Part shown: positions 11,786 to 20,025 of the stretch, one piece after another
How the letters are laid out: every line of letters begins with the position of its first letter
How positions within the stretch are numbered: the stretch's first letter is position 1
Assembly (NCBI GenBank): GCA_947044405.1
Contig: CAMRHE010000168.1
Location: forward strand, 2,735,001 to 2,799,000
Length of the DNA stretch: 64,000 bases
DNA from: Leptodactylus fallax
Taxonomy: Eukaryota; Chordata; Amphibia; Anura; Leptodactylidae
Reading direction: 5' to 3'
Program-made: the position numbers and the translations under genes
The notes under the pieces: model-generated
Seen by the model: the letters and a program-made list of their open reading frames with translations, nothing else
Databases searched by the model: none
What the model was told of the DNA's origin: nothing

Positions 11786-11850
11786 ACGTACTTGTACGTG
11801 GGGATGCGGTAACTAACCACATTCTCCCACGTACATGTACGTGAGAATGC
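11786..11850. repeat. Paired CACGTAC palindromes next to the TTAA element end
   Basis: CACGTACTTGTACGTG at about 11786 and the perfect 16-base palindrome CACGTACATGTACGTG at about 11829 lie within 60 bases of the right terminus. They could form a cruciform or bind a dimeric protein. No function can be read from sequence alone. Confidence 0.7.
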
Positions 11851-11863
11851 GTGAAGGGGTTAA

Positions 11864-12350
11864 TCTCAGAGACAGTAGAAGTAGCATTTTCACAGAATGT
11901 ATAAGGAGACATTTCAGAGGGAGGGTTACCAGCCCCCTCTGCAGGTATTCCCACAGGTACAATAAAATTAGCATCTTCACAAACTGTATGAGGAGACATT
12001 TCAGAGGGAGGGTGATTAGCCCCCGCTGCATATTGGCACACCATAGGCCCCAAATCTGTCCCCAACAGTACATTGGCAGGCAACTCAGACATCACTCCCA
12101 CATCCCGCATTCCTTTCCCTGCACCCCAGTCTAAATGAACACAAGCCATGGGTACAGTAAAACTTTCCAATCCAATATCCCGTAGGGTCAGAGTTTTCCC
12201 GAGAATAATACTGTCTGGGGGGACCAAATCTGGTTGTACCAGCGTGACATCTGCCCCAGTGTCCCGGAATCCCATCACCACTTTGTCCCCCACAGTGACC
12301 TGTTGATGGTTAGCATTAAGCTGGGGCCCCTCCCTCGCAACTAGATACAC
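11864..12350 (-). pseudogene. Retropepsin-like aspartic protease region of the Gmr1-like element
   Basis: Protease that would cleave the Gag-Pol polyprotein. The hallmark is GFRDTGADVTLV (catalytic Asp-Thr-Gly), followed by the hydrophobic NVLLGTDLG motif typical of retropepsins. The reading frame appears open until the nested TTAA element cuts it at 11863; the last residues predicted to its left in an uninterrupted frame would be element sequence, not protease. The segment between protease and integrase resumes at about 6438 and is not confidently assignable. Confidence 0.82.
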
Positions 12351-12404
12351 AGATGGGCCGGCCGTCGTAGTTTGGGGAGCAGGGGGGTTCCTAGGGCGGT
12401 TGGG

Positions 12405-12437
12405 GCAGTCTCGTTGAAAATGTCCTGTTTGATTACA
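12405..12437 (-). pseudogene. Nucleocapsid zinc knuckle remnant of gag
   Basis: Minus-strand reading gives CNQTGHFQRDC, which is the last three ligands (C-x4-H-x4-C) of a CCHC retroviral-type knuckle. The expected first cysteine three residues upstream is not in this frame: either it was replaced (Gly is seen) or it was lost with the frameshift that ends the gag frame at the same place. The knuckle frame leads on to the protease. Confidence 0.7.
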
Positions 12438-13704
12438 GGCACCGCCTGATCTCTCCCTGGGGTATGAGAGAGGTCGCCGGGGAGCTCAGAGCTCGAGGGG
12501 CAGGGGACGTATAGGAAGCACCCGGGACAGAGTTTGGCCTACCCCACCTGGAAGCAGAGGGCTGTGGTGACCTCCAGCTTGGTTCAGGATTCCCCGGGAC
12601 AGATTGTGTCTTACCCCTCCTCCAGCCGTCGCTGGCAGGTTTCCACGGCAACTGGTTGGCAACATAACGATCCTCCATTGCTGCAGCTGTTTCAAGGTCC
12701 TTGGGCTCTCGGTCCAAGAGGTATTTTTGCACTTCCTCGGTACAAATTTTCAAGAACTGCTCTTGAAGCATGAGGTCTGCAAGGCTTTCTTGCGAGGTGA
12801 CGGACTTGCCCTCCGTCCACTCCCGGAACCACACGCGCAGCTGGGCCGCTGTATCCTCATGGTTCTCTGAAGGCTTTTTCTGCAGTCCTCGGAACCTTCG
12901 ATGGTATAGCTCCGGCATGAGTTGGTACCTCCGGATCAGCGCTGCTTTAACAGACTCATAGTCCTGGTCAACTGGCAAATTGGCGTAAGTGTCCAGGGAT
13001 TTTCCCCTCAACCGGAAAGCCAGGTAACGGACCCAATCCATCTGTGGTAGCTGATACTGCTTACACACTTTCTCAAAGGCCCGCAAGAACGAGCCCAAAT
13101 CCCCGTTTGTTTCAAGGATTGGAAAGTCCTTGGATCGGAGCCTTGGTACTTGGTCTTCTGGAGTGCGTGCAGTGACAGACGGTGCCTGCTGGGAGAGCTC
13201 CATTCTTTTGAGCTCAAGCTGATACTGCCGCTCTCGTTCTGCAGCTTCACGATTGGCCTGCCGTTCTCGTTCTGCAGCTTCACGATCGGCCTGCCGTTCT
13301 GCGGCCTGCTGTTCTCGTTCTGCAGCGTCACGATCGGCCTGCCGTTCTGCGGCCTGCCGTTCTCGTTCTGCAGCGTCACTATCGGCCTGCCGTTCTTGTT
13401 CTGCAGCTTCCTGAAAGTGGCACAACACCTGCAGGTATGTGTTAGGGTCACTGGTGCCTACTTGCTGCAGGGCCGTTTGCCAGTATGAAGCCATTCCCAT
13501 AGCAAGGCTGGGGCTATTGGTCCCTCCTGGTGAAGTAATCCTTGGGACCGGGCTGCTTGCCGCACTTCCTGGCCTAGCCCCAAAATCTGGACTCTGCTCG
13601 ATTCTCTGCATGGCTGTGGCTGCCTCCATTTCAGCCATACGCTCAGGATCTCCAAAAGCCTGGTTCAGCAGTTCTGGAGATCTGCTTCTGAGCCCACTAG
13701 CCAT
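12435..13704 (-). pseudogene. gag: gag of the Gmr1-like element, with SCAN-like capsid segment
   Basis: Structural polyprotein that would form the cytoplasmic capsid particle. I choose the Met at 13704 (MASGLRSRSPELL) rather than the frame's first Met at 13767; the open frame then runs 423 residues. Residues 102-165 are a highly charged, repetitive AERERQA/ERQADRDA stretch likely to be a helical coil. Residues 204-265 resemble a gypsy capsid N-terminal part (DWVRYLAFRLRGKSLDTY). Residues 265-350 (RFRGLQKK ... LMLQEQFLKICTEEVQKYLL) align in pattern with the SCAN domain of vertebrate zinc-finger proteins, which is known to derive from Gmr1-like gag. The frame ends at 12435; a zinc knuckle follows in another frame, so a frameshift or small deletion has occurred there. 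Confidence 0.88.
13225..13400 (-). repeat. Coding minisatellite in gag
   Basis: Tandem units of about 33 to 48 bases built from CGTTCTGCAGC, TCACGATCGGCCTGC and CGTTCTGCGGCCTGC words. On the minus strand they encode alternating AAERERQ and ADRDAAER segments. All units preserve the frame (lengths are multiples of three), which suggests past selection for an extended charged helix. Confidence 0.8.
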
Positions 13705-13888
13705 CCACTGGTATTTGCCAAATAAAAGATAGGATAGAATACAAAGAGTAAGGGAGGGGAACAGCACTGTATCAAACTTTCACTGTATCTTAATGCTTGC
13801 TTTAATACCGAGCTTGTCTCATAAGATTACTACAATCCCCAGCGTTTGAGGGATAAAGGTCCCCAACGCACGCTGTTTATCCTAAGAT

Positions 13889-13907
13889 CCCACTACGCTG
13901 CCACCAA
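13889..13907 (-). other. Primer binding site, probably tRNA-Leu
   Basis: Next to the 5' LTR, the minus strand reads T then TGGTGGCAGCGTAGTGGGAT. The first 11 bases (TGGTGGCAGCG) complement the 3' end (CGCTGCCA plus CCA) of vertebrate tRNA-Leu with AAG or UAG anticodon as I know it. After two extra bases (TA), GTGGGAT again fits that tRNA. The tRNA assignment is from memory and the two-base bulge is unusual. Confidence 0.6.
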
Positions 13908-14794
13908 TGTGAAAGATCCTCAGTGCACCAACACCGTTTTGGCTCACACCTGAGTCTTCTTTCATATAAAAACCACACTCACCGCCAGTGAGTGCCAGGT
14001 TCACAGGATAAATACAAGACAAGCTTTCTAAATTTTGTATATTTATTAACCCCTAAATGTGTCAGTATTAACATCTAACACATGCAGTTCAGAACAGATA
14101 TGCAGATATATGCAAGCATTAACAGTTACTAGTTACAATATACAGTACTTAAAATAAAAGGGAATAAAGGTGAAATAATTACTTTACCATGCATCTCCTT
14201 GATGTGGCTCTATAATCCAACACTCACACATGCTCTGTCATGTGTGAATAACCAGTGGAGGCTTCTTAGCATGTGGCATCAATACAATAATCCAGCCTGC
14301 ATGCTCTCATCACAGTCTCTCAGTAAACTCTTGTAGTCTGTCTGTAAAAATCTGTAGTCTGTGATGGTCTTAGTATTCTCTTGTAGTCTCAGCACAATCT
14401 CCTCCCATTGCCTCTTACCTCATCTTTTGTACCCTTTATGCCACCTCCCAGAATGAGGTCACCAGCGGCAGCAAGTCTGATTGAATAATGCACTCAAGTC
14501 CAGATTCTTTGTATTGAGCTGAGACCAAGTGGAATGATACAATGTTATCAGCCATATCTGATCTACCAGTGCAATGCATGTTTCTTTGATCACTCAGGAC
14601 TGTATATGAATTCAATGGAGCCCTGCTGGGATGGATACAAAGCCCCATTGTTACAATGTTGCTACTACTGCCAATATACACCTAGGCTTATAGCTGCGCA
14701 CATTATGAACAAATGCAGGTAAGAAGGGAGATACTATACCCAGAGATCAAAATACATCTCTGAGTTATAACCATATTTAAGCAGAATCATCACA
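13908..14794 (-). repeat. 5' LTR of the Gmr1-like element
   Basis: 887 bp, same length as 2331-3217. It lies upstream of gag in the minus orientation and is followed inward by the primer binding site. Visible differences from the other LTR include G/A near the start (AGTGCGCC versus AGTGCACC) and TCGATAAAAT versus TCAATACAAT. The direct repeat AGCGG follows at 14795. Confidence 0.95.
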
Positions 14795-14799
14795 AGCGG

Positions 14800-14960
14800 T
14801 CACATGGGGGCGCACTGACGTCATTACGCGGCCACGCCCCATGTGACCGCTGGGCCTAATCACAGGCCTCAGTCATGACAGAAGAGCGCCAGTGAGAACG
14901 CTGTGTCCAGGAGAGGTGAGAATATGTGTTTATCGTTTTCAGTCACCTCCCCTGGGTGCC
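14800..14960. repeat. Right arm of the foldback split by the LTR retrotransposon
   Basis: TCACATGGGGGCG...CGCCCCATGTGACCGCTGGGCCTAATCACAGG is the other half of the element that begins at about 2190. It contains the palindromic centre (TCACATGGGG near 14800 against CCCCATGTGA near 14837) and continues as the mirror of the left arm to about 14960. Confidence 0.78.
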
Positions 14961-15189
14961 CTGCCCTGCCATCTATTGGAAAGAGGCCTGCCAGGGACCC
15001 TTTCCAATAATAGTATGTATAGCGGTCGGGGAACCAGGCTTTTCCCGACCGCTATCATAGTGGTCCGGGGGCCTGGCCATCTCCAGCTGGCCATAGGCCC
15101 CATACCCTGTCAAGCCCGGTCGTGGTCGCACTCCCTGCGACGCGATCGTTACGCCACTGGTCAGGGGCCCGTTCGGGATGGTCAGGATC
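14928..15189. repeat. About 262-bp repeat, copy 1
   Basis: Starts GTTTATCGTTTTCAGTCACC and ends GGATGGTCAGGATC; nearly identical to 16131-16398. It contains an inverted pair around GCGGTCGGGGAACCAGGC and CCCGACCGCTATCATAG, giving a GC-rich hairpin. No coding evidence. Confidence 0.85.
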
Positions 15190-15375
15190 CCGATCGGGCC
15201 CCTGACCAATGCATCTGCATTGGCAAAATGAGGACTAATAGTCGGGGCTCGGGGCCCATCGGTGGATTCACCGGTTCCCCGGTGGGCCAGTCCGACCCTG
15301 CTCAGTCCTGTGTAAGATTCACACTGCTAGTTGTACTGCTGTCTGTTGTCAGGCAGTTCCTGCAATTTCTGATAT

Positions 15376-15600
15376 TTGCTCCAGAGACACTATCATAATA
15401 GGTGTCTGAAACTGGATCTGCAAGTGAGGGAGAGAAACATACCCCTGATTTTTATTCCTAATCTTCATCCAGTGATGAGAACAATAGCTGAGGCAATTCC
15501 TGAAAAAACTGAAGAAATGTGGACCCCACTTCCTGAAAATTTTGAGCCTCAGATTCCTGATTTTGTGGGATTCAATTTTGAGACAGTTGGCCTTACAGAC
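15376..15600 (+). pseudogene. Short decayed reading frame, possibly transposase-derived
   Basis: An open frame of 118 codons covers 15376-15732, but only its first part has protein-like composition (WTPLPENFEPQIPDFVG). That pattern vaguely recalls the region ahead of the catalytic domain in piggyBac-type transposases. The match is weak and from memory. The rest of the frame is the transposon end annotated separately. Confidence 0.25.
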
Positions 15601-15654
15601 ATTTTTCTTTTTCTCTGTAAATTTCATGGTGGCCCAAACAAATTTGTTTTCCCA

Positions 15655-15830
15655 GCATATTTTACATATATTTGCAAAAATATCTACATTTCTGTTTTTT
15701 TCTGTCAAGATGGGGTGCTGAGTGTACATTAATGAGTAATAAAATGAACTATTTTGCTTTTAGCAAATGACTGCAATGAAGAGTGAAAAATTTAAAGGGG
15801 TCTGAATACTTTCCATACCCACTCTATGTT
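15655..15830. mobile_element. End of a Tc1-like element
   Basis: The stretch GCAAATGACTGCAATGAAGA followed by TTTAAAGGGGTCTGAATACT and TTTCCATACCCACTCTATG closely resembles the 3' terminal region and inverted repeat of a Tc1-type family common in fish and frogs (from memory). The matching left end is not visible, so this is a truncated copy. Confidence 0.65.
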
Positions 15831-16130
15831 GGACTAAATGAGTGTATTAATGAAAGAAATTGAAATGTCTAAATTTTACCTCCATTTTGTTGTAATTCTG
15901 CTGCTTTGAATTATTTCAGGGTTGCAGTTTTTAAAATGGGGTTATTTATTGGGGTTTCTAATAAAGAGGTCTTTGAAAGCGCCATGAGAATGGAATTGGT
16001 CCCTTGAGGTTTTGGAAATTTTCTTGAATTTGGAAATTTGCTGTTTTACTTGTTAGCATTATAATGTATGGAAAAATTAAAGCAGACCTTTCATCACCAC
16101 CACCAATTCAAATTCTTAGCATGTGTTAAT

Positions 16131-16398
16131 GTTTATCGTTTTCAGTCACCTCCCCTGGGTGCCCTGCCCTGCCATCTATTGGAAAGGGGCCTGCAATATG
16201 CCAGGGACCCTTTCCAATAATAGTATGTATAGCAGTCGGGGAACCAGGCTTTCCCCGACCACTATCATAGTGGTCCGGGGCCCGGCCATCTCCAGCTGGC
16301 CATAGGCCCCGTACCCTGTCGAGCCCGGTCGTGGTCGCACTCCCTGCGACGCGATCGTTACGCCACTGGTCAGGGGCCCGTTCGGGATGGTCAGGATC
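16131..16398. repeat. About 268-bp repeat, copy 2
   Basis: Second copy of 14928-15189 in the same orientation, 1.2 kb downstream, with a 6-base difference (extra AATAT-containing insert near 16195) and few substitutions. It then diverges into ATCTCCACTGAATCC. Confidence 0.85.
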
Positions 16399-16479
16399 TC
16401 CACTGAATCCAGCACAGTTGGAATAGTTTCTCTAGACCCCACTGTTCCCGGGCAATAAGAGCAGTTAGTATGGTGTCTG

Positions 16480-16735
16480 ATGAGCTGTTTAAGCTCGGTA
16501 ATGTCAGAAGGGCAGTGTCAGGCAAAGGGGTGTGATTTCAAGCTCCAATCAGAGGCAGCCTGTGTCAGAGCTCAGAATCACACTTCTTATCTGCTCCTGC
16601 CTGACATCACCCTTTTGACAGTACCAAGCCTAAATAGCATATCAGACACCAAATCTAACAGCATTGATTGCAAGGCAATTGTGGGGGGCTAGATAAATTT
16701 TTCTAATTGTGCCAGAATTAGTAGAGCAGCTCCTA
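16480..16735. repeat. Dispersed repeat with inverted CTGTCA ends
   Basis: Contains CAATCAGAGGCAGCCTGTGT, CAGAGCTCAGAATCACAC and TTTGACAGTACCAAGCCTAAATAGC, which recur in the same order at 40615-40810 (CAGAGCTCAGAGTCACGC, TTGACAGTAAAGAGCATAAATAGC). Hence it is a dispersed family. Non-coding. Confidence 0.65.
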
Positions 16736-16737
16736 TC

Positions 16738-16885
16738 AACCCCTTCCCACCGCAGGTATTTTTCGATTTTCGTTTTTAACTCCCTACTTTCCAAACCCCA
16801 TAACTTTTTTATTTTTTCGTTCACAGAGCCATATGAGGGCTTAATGTTTGCAGGATAAATTGTACTTTGTAATGGTAAGATGGAA
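16738..16885 (+). mobile_element. Terminal fragment of a TTAA-type element
   Basis: AACCCCTTCCCACCGCAGGTATTTTTCGATTTTCGTTTTT ... CCATAACTTTTTTATTTTTTCGTTCACAGAGCCATATGAGGGCTTAATGTTTGC follows the same order of words as the left end of the complete element at 52545. It fades out near 16885, so only the terminus is present. Confidence 0.6.
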
Positions 16886-17157
16886 AAAAATTCTGAAAAC
16901 GGACTCTTTGTGTTTACATAGAGAGAAATTTAACTGGCCAAGCCTTTATCAGCAAACTGCAATTAGCTGAACTGATTGTCCTGACTGCAGATCAGTGAGA
17001 GAACTCAGCTTCTCCCAGAGAGCAGTGACTCACGTCATCTGTCCTCTCTATCAGATACAGGCCATGCACTATAGAAACACTGTGCACAATGTATTTAGGA
17101 AAACTCTTGAATTTACAGAAGCTAGCAGTATAGATAAGACATTTGAGATGGGACTAC

Positions 17158-17545
17158 CCCTTTAAATTTGTAGATTGTTAATAGTTAAACATTTTTACAA
17201 ATGTAAATACTAAAATTTTAGAAGAGTTTTATGTAACCATCTTAGTGTGGACAAAGATTTGTCTTGATAGGTTGCAAATGGATATGACCATGAATGCAGA
17301 AACTTGTCAAGACTTGTCAGAAAATCAGCCATGATTTCCTTTTTTGTGGCTGGGTTATCAGACAGGGACAGTGCATGCATTAGAGTATAAAATGGCCACA
17401 ATAAGTACTGTAGGTTTCTGACAAGAATCCACTAAGATGTTTATATAAAATCTTTAAAACTTACTTATCATTTACAAAAATGTTTAACTTTTAGTTGACT
17501 ACAAATTTAAATATAGTTATATGTGGGAAAACCCCTTTAACAACC
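17158..17545. repeat. Foldback MITE
   Basis: The left arm (ACCCCTTTAAATTTGTAGAT ... AAACATTTTTACAAATG) is mirrored by the right arm (CATTTACAAAAATGTTTAAC ... CTACAAATTTAAAT ... ACCCCTTTAAC). The interior is AT-rich and non-coding. Confidence 0.65.
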
Positions 17546-17594
17546 AAATACTCATATACTTCCACTAATCTGGAGGAAATCAGTTTAGATTTTT

Positions 17595-17745
17595 AAAGTT
17601 GTAACCACACCGCTTTTCACAGTGGTGCTGTATTCAAATCTGACCAAATTTGTATGTTCTCCCCATGCTTGCATGAATTTTGTTTGGGTATTCCTATTTT
17701 ATCCAAAACTCCAAAAAGCATACTGAGTAGGTTACTTGACTACCT
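17595..17745 (+). mobile_element. Decayed tRNA-derived SINE
   Basis: The order TATTCAAATCTGACCAA, TTTGTATGTTCTCCCCATGC, TTGCATGAATTTTG, ATTTTATCCAAAACTCCAAA, AAGCATACTGAGTAGG matches the body of a very widespread amphibian/fish tRNA SINE as I remember it. The first stretch corresponds to the Pol III B box (GTTCAAATC). The promoter half is degraded, so it would not be transcribed. Confidence 0.65.
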
Positions 17746-17895
17746 TTGAAGTTGTCATGTGTCTGAGGCAATGTGTAAAGGTGCTAGTTATCTGATCTGG
17801 AGTCCAATTGGTGAGGCAATAGCACAGTACTTAAACAGTAGTAGATGAGGAGTTAAATAGCAGGAATAGTACCTCAGGAGTAAGAAGGAACTGTG

Positions 17896-18038
17896 GTCAG
17901 ACGTATGCAGGATTCAGTACACAGGAGCAGTGGATCAGCCGTAGTCAGACATATGCAAGATTCAGTACACAGGAGCAGTGGGTCAGCTGTAGTCAGAGGA
18001 ATGCAAGAATTAGTACACAGGAGCAGTAGAGTAGTGGT
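17896..18038 (+). repeat. 48-bp tandem repeat, three units
   Basis: GTCAGACGTATGCAGGATTC...GCAGTGGATCAGCCGTA at 17896-17943 is repeated at 17944-17991 and, less well, at 17992-18038. The unit is a multiple of three and an open frame crosses it (16-residue period), but nothing upstream or downstream supports a gene. Confidence 0.8.
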
Positions 18039-18210
18039 GAGGATCAGAGTAAAAAGGAAGCAAACAGCCAGAATAATCAGACACAGAATGGAGTAAGCTG
18101 TGGGTATATATATGGGTTGCTATACTGTGATTGGCCACAGAGTGGGTGCGATCCCTAAGCTAATTATTCCAATAGAAAAGTCCAGGCTAAGCGAGGCAAA
18201 AAACAAACAG

Positions 18211-18285
18211 GCTTCTTCAATGGCATAATGGTCAAGGCTGCAGAACATGGCTGGGAAGTCAAAGGTTCAAGACTCAGTGAATTCA
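18211..18285 (+). other. tRNA-like segment with Pol III A and B boxes
   Basis: TGGCATAATGGTCAAGG at 18221 fits an A box and AGGTTCAAGACTC near 18263 fits a B box (GGTTCAA). Their spacing of about 43 bases is that of a tRNA gene. The acceptor stem is not convincing, so I read it as a tRNA pseudogene or a SINE head rather than a working tRNA. Confidence 0.4.
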
Positions 18286-18349
18286 GTTCCTAATGTGGTA
18301 ACCAGGGGTAACCGTGCTAGCTGGAATGGTGTCACGTGGCAGAGTGGAA

Positions 18350-19330
18350 GCAGCCCTGGTATTCCTAGTACCTCACATATCTTAATTCTTCTGGAGTACC
18401 CTTGTACAGTGTGCAAGCTAATGACTTCTGATACAAAGTTGAGGTGAAACCAGGAAATAAATCTTTACTGAAACAGTAGTGCAAGTAAACAGTTCTCCAG
18501 ACTTTCAATTAAAGGCACATGCAGTATGTCACTTTGGTGATGCAGTCAAAATCAAAGCACAGCAAGAGATAGTCACAAGCTTGGTCTAGCCACACTTTCT
18601 TAGATATCTTCTGCAAATAGCAGATTTTGGGGGTTGGTTGCTACGGGCAACAGCAATGTAAGCAATATACAGTCCAATGTGGGTTACTACGGATAAGAAG
18701 TCTTCACGGCTTGGCTCACCGTGGAAAAAGAAGGTTCTACTCACTCTTGGTGGTTGTAGTCCTTTTGAGGTGCCCAAGCTGGCGGAACTATTAAAGGCCT
18801 GGAGCTGGCAATGGGGCCCAATGACAATGTTCTCCCCGCTGGCTTATTGCAACATTTGTCAGAACAAGGGTACTTCCTCCGCGTGGACTGGGGGATAGAG
18901 AAAGATGGCGTAAACAAGTCCCTTTTAAAGTAGCGCTCCAGCAATGCCGCCCGCAGGATCAGAGGTTAGCTCTTTGGATGCGACAATCTCAAATCCCTCA
19001 GCCGGTACTACAAGGGATCTTGTCAGCTTGTGAAGAAATGCAGTTTTGCAGATGTATGTAGTCTGGAATGAAGATTAGGTGTAGTAGTAGCTTGGAGCTC
19101 AATCCCAGAGTGGGAGAGCTTTGTAGGGTAGATCTTATCCTGTCCGAGGACAGCTCTAGACTCCCCAGAGGGAAGATCCAGTCCCTCCCTCTAGAGGGAG
19201 GAGTGGAAACCCAGCAGTTCTCATGGAACTTTTTGGAGGCATCACTGAGATGCTGTGGGCTGGGCTTCCCTGGGCAGCATCATGTGACCAGACCTAGGCT
19301 TGTGACATCACAGTTAGATAAATAGCACAC
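18350..19330. other. Possible solo LTR or unassigned repeat
   Basis: No coding signal. ACCAGGAAATAAATCTTTACTG near 18450 resembles the AATAAA-containing region of gypsy-type LTRs, and TTTTAAAG near 18924 a promoter-like region. A right end such as TTGTGACATCACA near 19302 would fit CA termini. I could not find matching TG start or target duplication, so this stays tentative. Confidence 0.25.
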
Positions 19331-19439
19331 AGGAATATGCATAGAAAGACAGTATTAATAAATGACAGTATATCAGGAACCAGATGTAAACATGAATATG
19401 CATTTTCACAAAGAGATTATGAAGCCTTTGCACAATGTT

Positions 19440-20025
19440 ATAGAGGGGTGAACACTACATAATGTCCTAATGCATCGCATTGGCTCAGGGCACACGAGGG
19501 CCCCAAAAAAATCAGACAATTAATGGCCGTACTGGGACATTACACAATGTGTTGATCAGGGAAAACACAGACACCCAGAAAGGCTGAATGAGTGGGCAGT
19601 GCCAAAACACATGGGACAAAGAGCCAACCCCTCCGCAACCTCTCCAACAACATGAAGGGCACGAAGGAAAGAACTTAGCCAAATGGAGAGGCAGGTAATA
19701 CCAGCGCAAGAGCAATTTGCTGTATTGCTCCCAGTGTGAGGCACATACTGTGGATTGCTTAGCCCACCTAACCGCCTCCCGCCAACAGTGAGCCTCAAAG
19801 CCTCGGCCCAAATCTTCCTCCCAGAGAAGCATGTGTTTTGTTTTTTGAAAGGTGCAATCCAAGTTCAGCATACAATACAGAGTTTTAGTGGCATAAGTAG
19901 CCGGGGTGGTCCGAGAGTGCAATAGGTCAGCGGCCGGCTGCGGCAGGCTAATTCAAACCAAGGGGGCGTCAGATAAGTAGGAAGCTAATCTAACATAAGT
20001 AAATGTCTCTTTTGTAGGTAGGTTG
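19440..20025 (-). pseudogene. C-terminal ORF2 fragment of an L1/Tx1-like LINE
   Basis: The minus-strand frame at 19922-19512 encodes a Trp/Cys-rich region (MLLWEEDLGRGFEAHCW, CWRGCGGVGSLSHVFWHCPL) typical of the extreme C-terminus of L1/Tx1 ORF2, including the Cys-rich CWRGCG...H..WHC motif. The same region of the LINE at 26.2-29.9 kb is already present there, so this piece more likely belongs to the LINE at 22.3-26.2 kb, with the intervening part deleted. Confidence 0.75.

Larger units (their letters stand above)
6443..11859. mobile_element. 5.4-kb TTAA-target DNA element (piggyBac-like), non-autonomous
   Basis: Flanked by TTAA at 6439-6442 and 11860-11863, with inverted ends CCCCTTCAAGAC and (on the other strand) CCCCTTCACGCA. 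The TTAA duplication and the CCC start suit piggyBac; Kolobok elements also use TTAA and cannot be excluded. It interrupts the Gmr1-like element. Inside are roughly 390-bp direct repeats (7111-8560), diverged and inverted copies of the same unit (about 8700-10060), an AT-rich stretch (10250-11030) and GC-rich hairpins (11291-11663). I find no transposase. A 135-residue frame at 10517-10924 is most likely chance, since the same DNA recurs as non-coding sequence in the TTAA element at 52545-53800. Confidence 0.85.
2331..14794 (-). mobile_element. Gmr1-like Ty3/gypsy LTR retrotransposon, full length, interrupted
   Basis: Complete LTR element on the minus strand: 887-bp LTRs at both ends, TG...CA termini, and a 5-bp direct duplication AGCGG at 2326-2330 and 14795-14799. 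In transcriptional order it carries gag (13704-12435), aspartic protease (about 12350-11864), integrase (6062-5016), RT (5015-3783), RNase H (3782-3157) and a polypurine tract. Integrase precedes RT, which is the domain order described for Gmr1 elements and not for ordinary gypsy. Without the 5.4-kb TTAA element nested at 6443-11859 the retrotransposon is about 7.0 kb. Coding frames contain a few nonsense codons and frameshifts, so it is inactive. The two LTRs differ at roughly 16 positions by my eye count (about 2%), pointing to a fairly young insertion. Confidence 0.93.

Noticed and set aside
18677..19325. Short plus-strand frames as a possible gene
   Set aside because: No motif and low coding character; the region looks more like a non-coding repeat or LTR.
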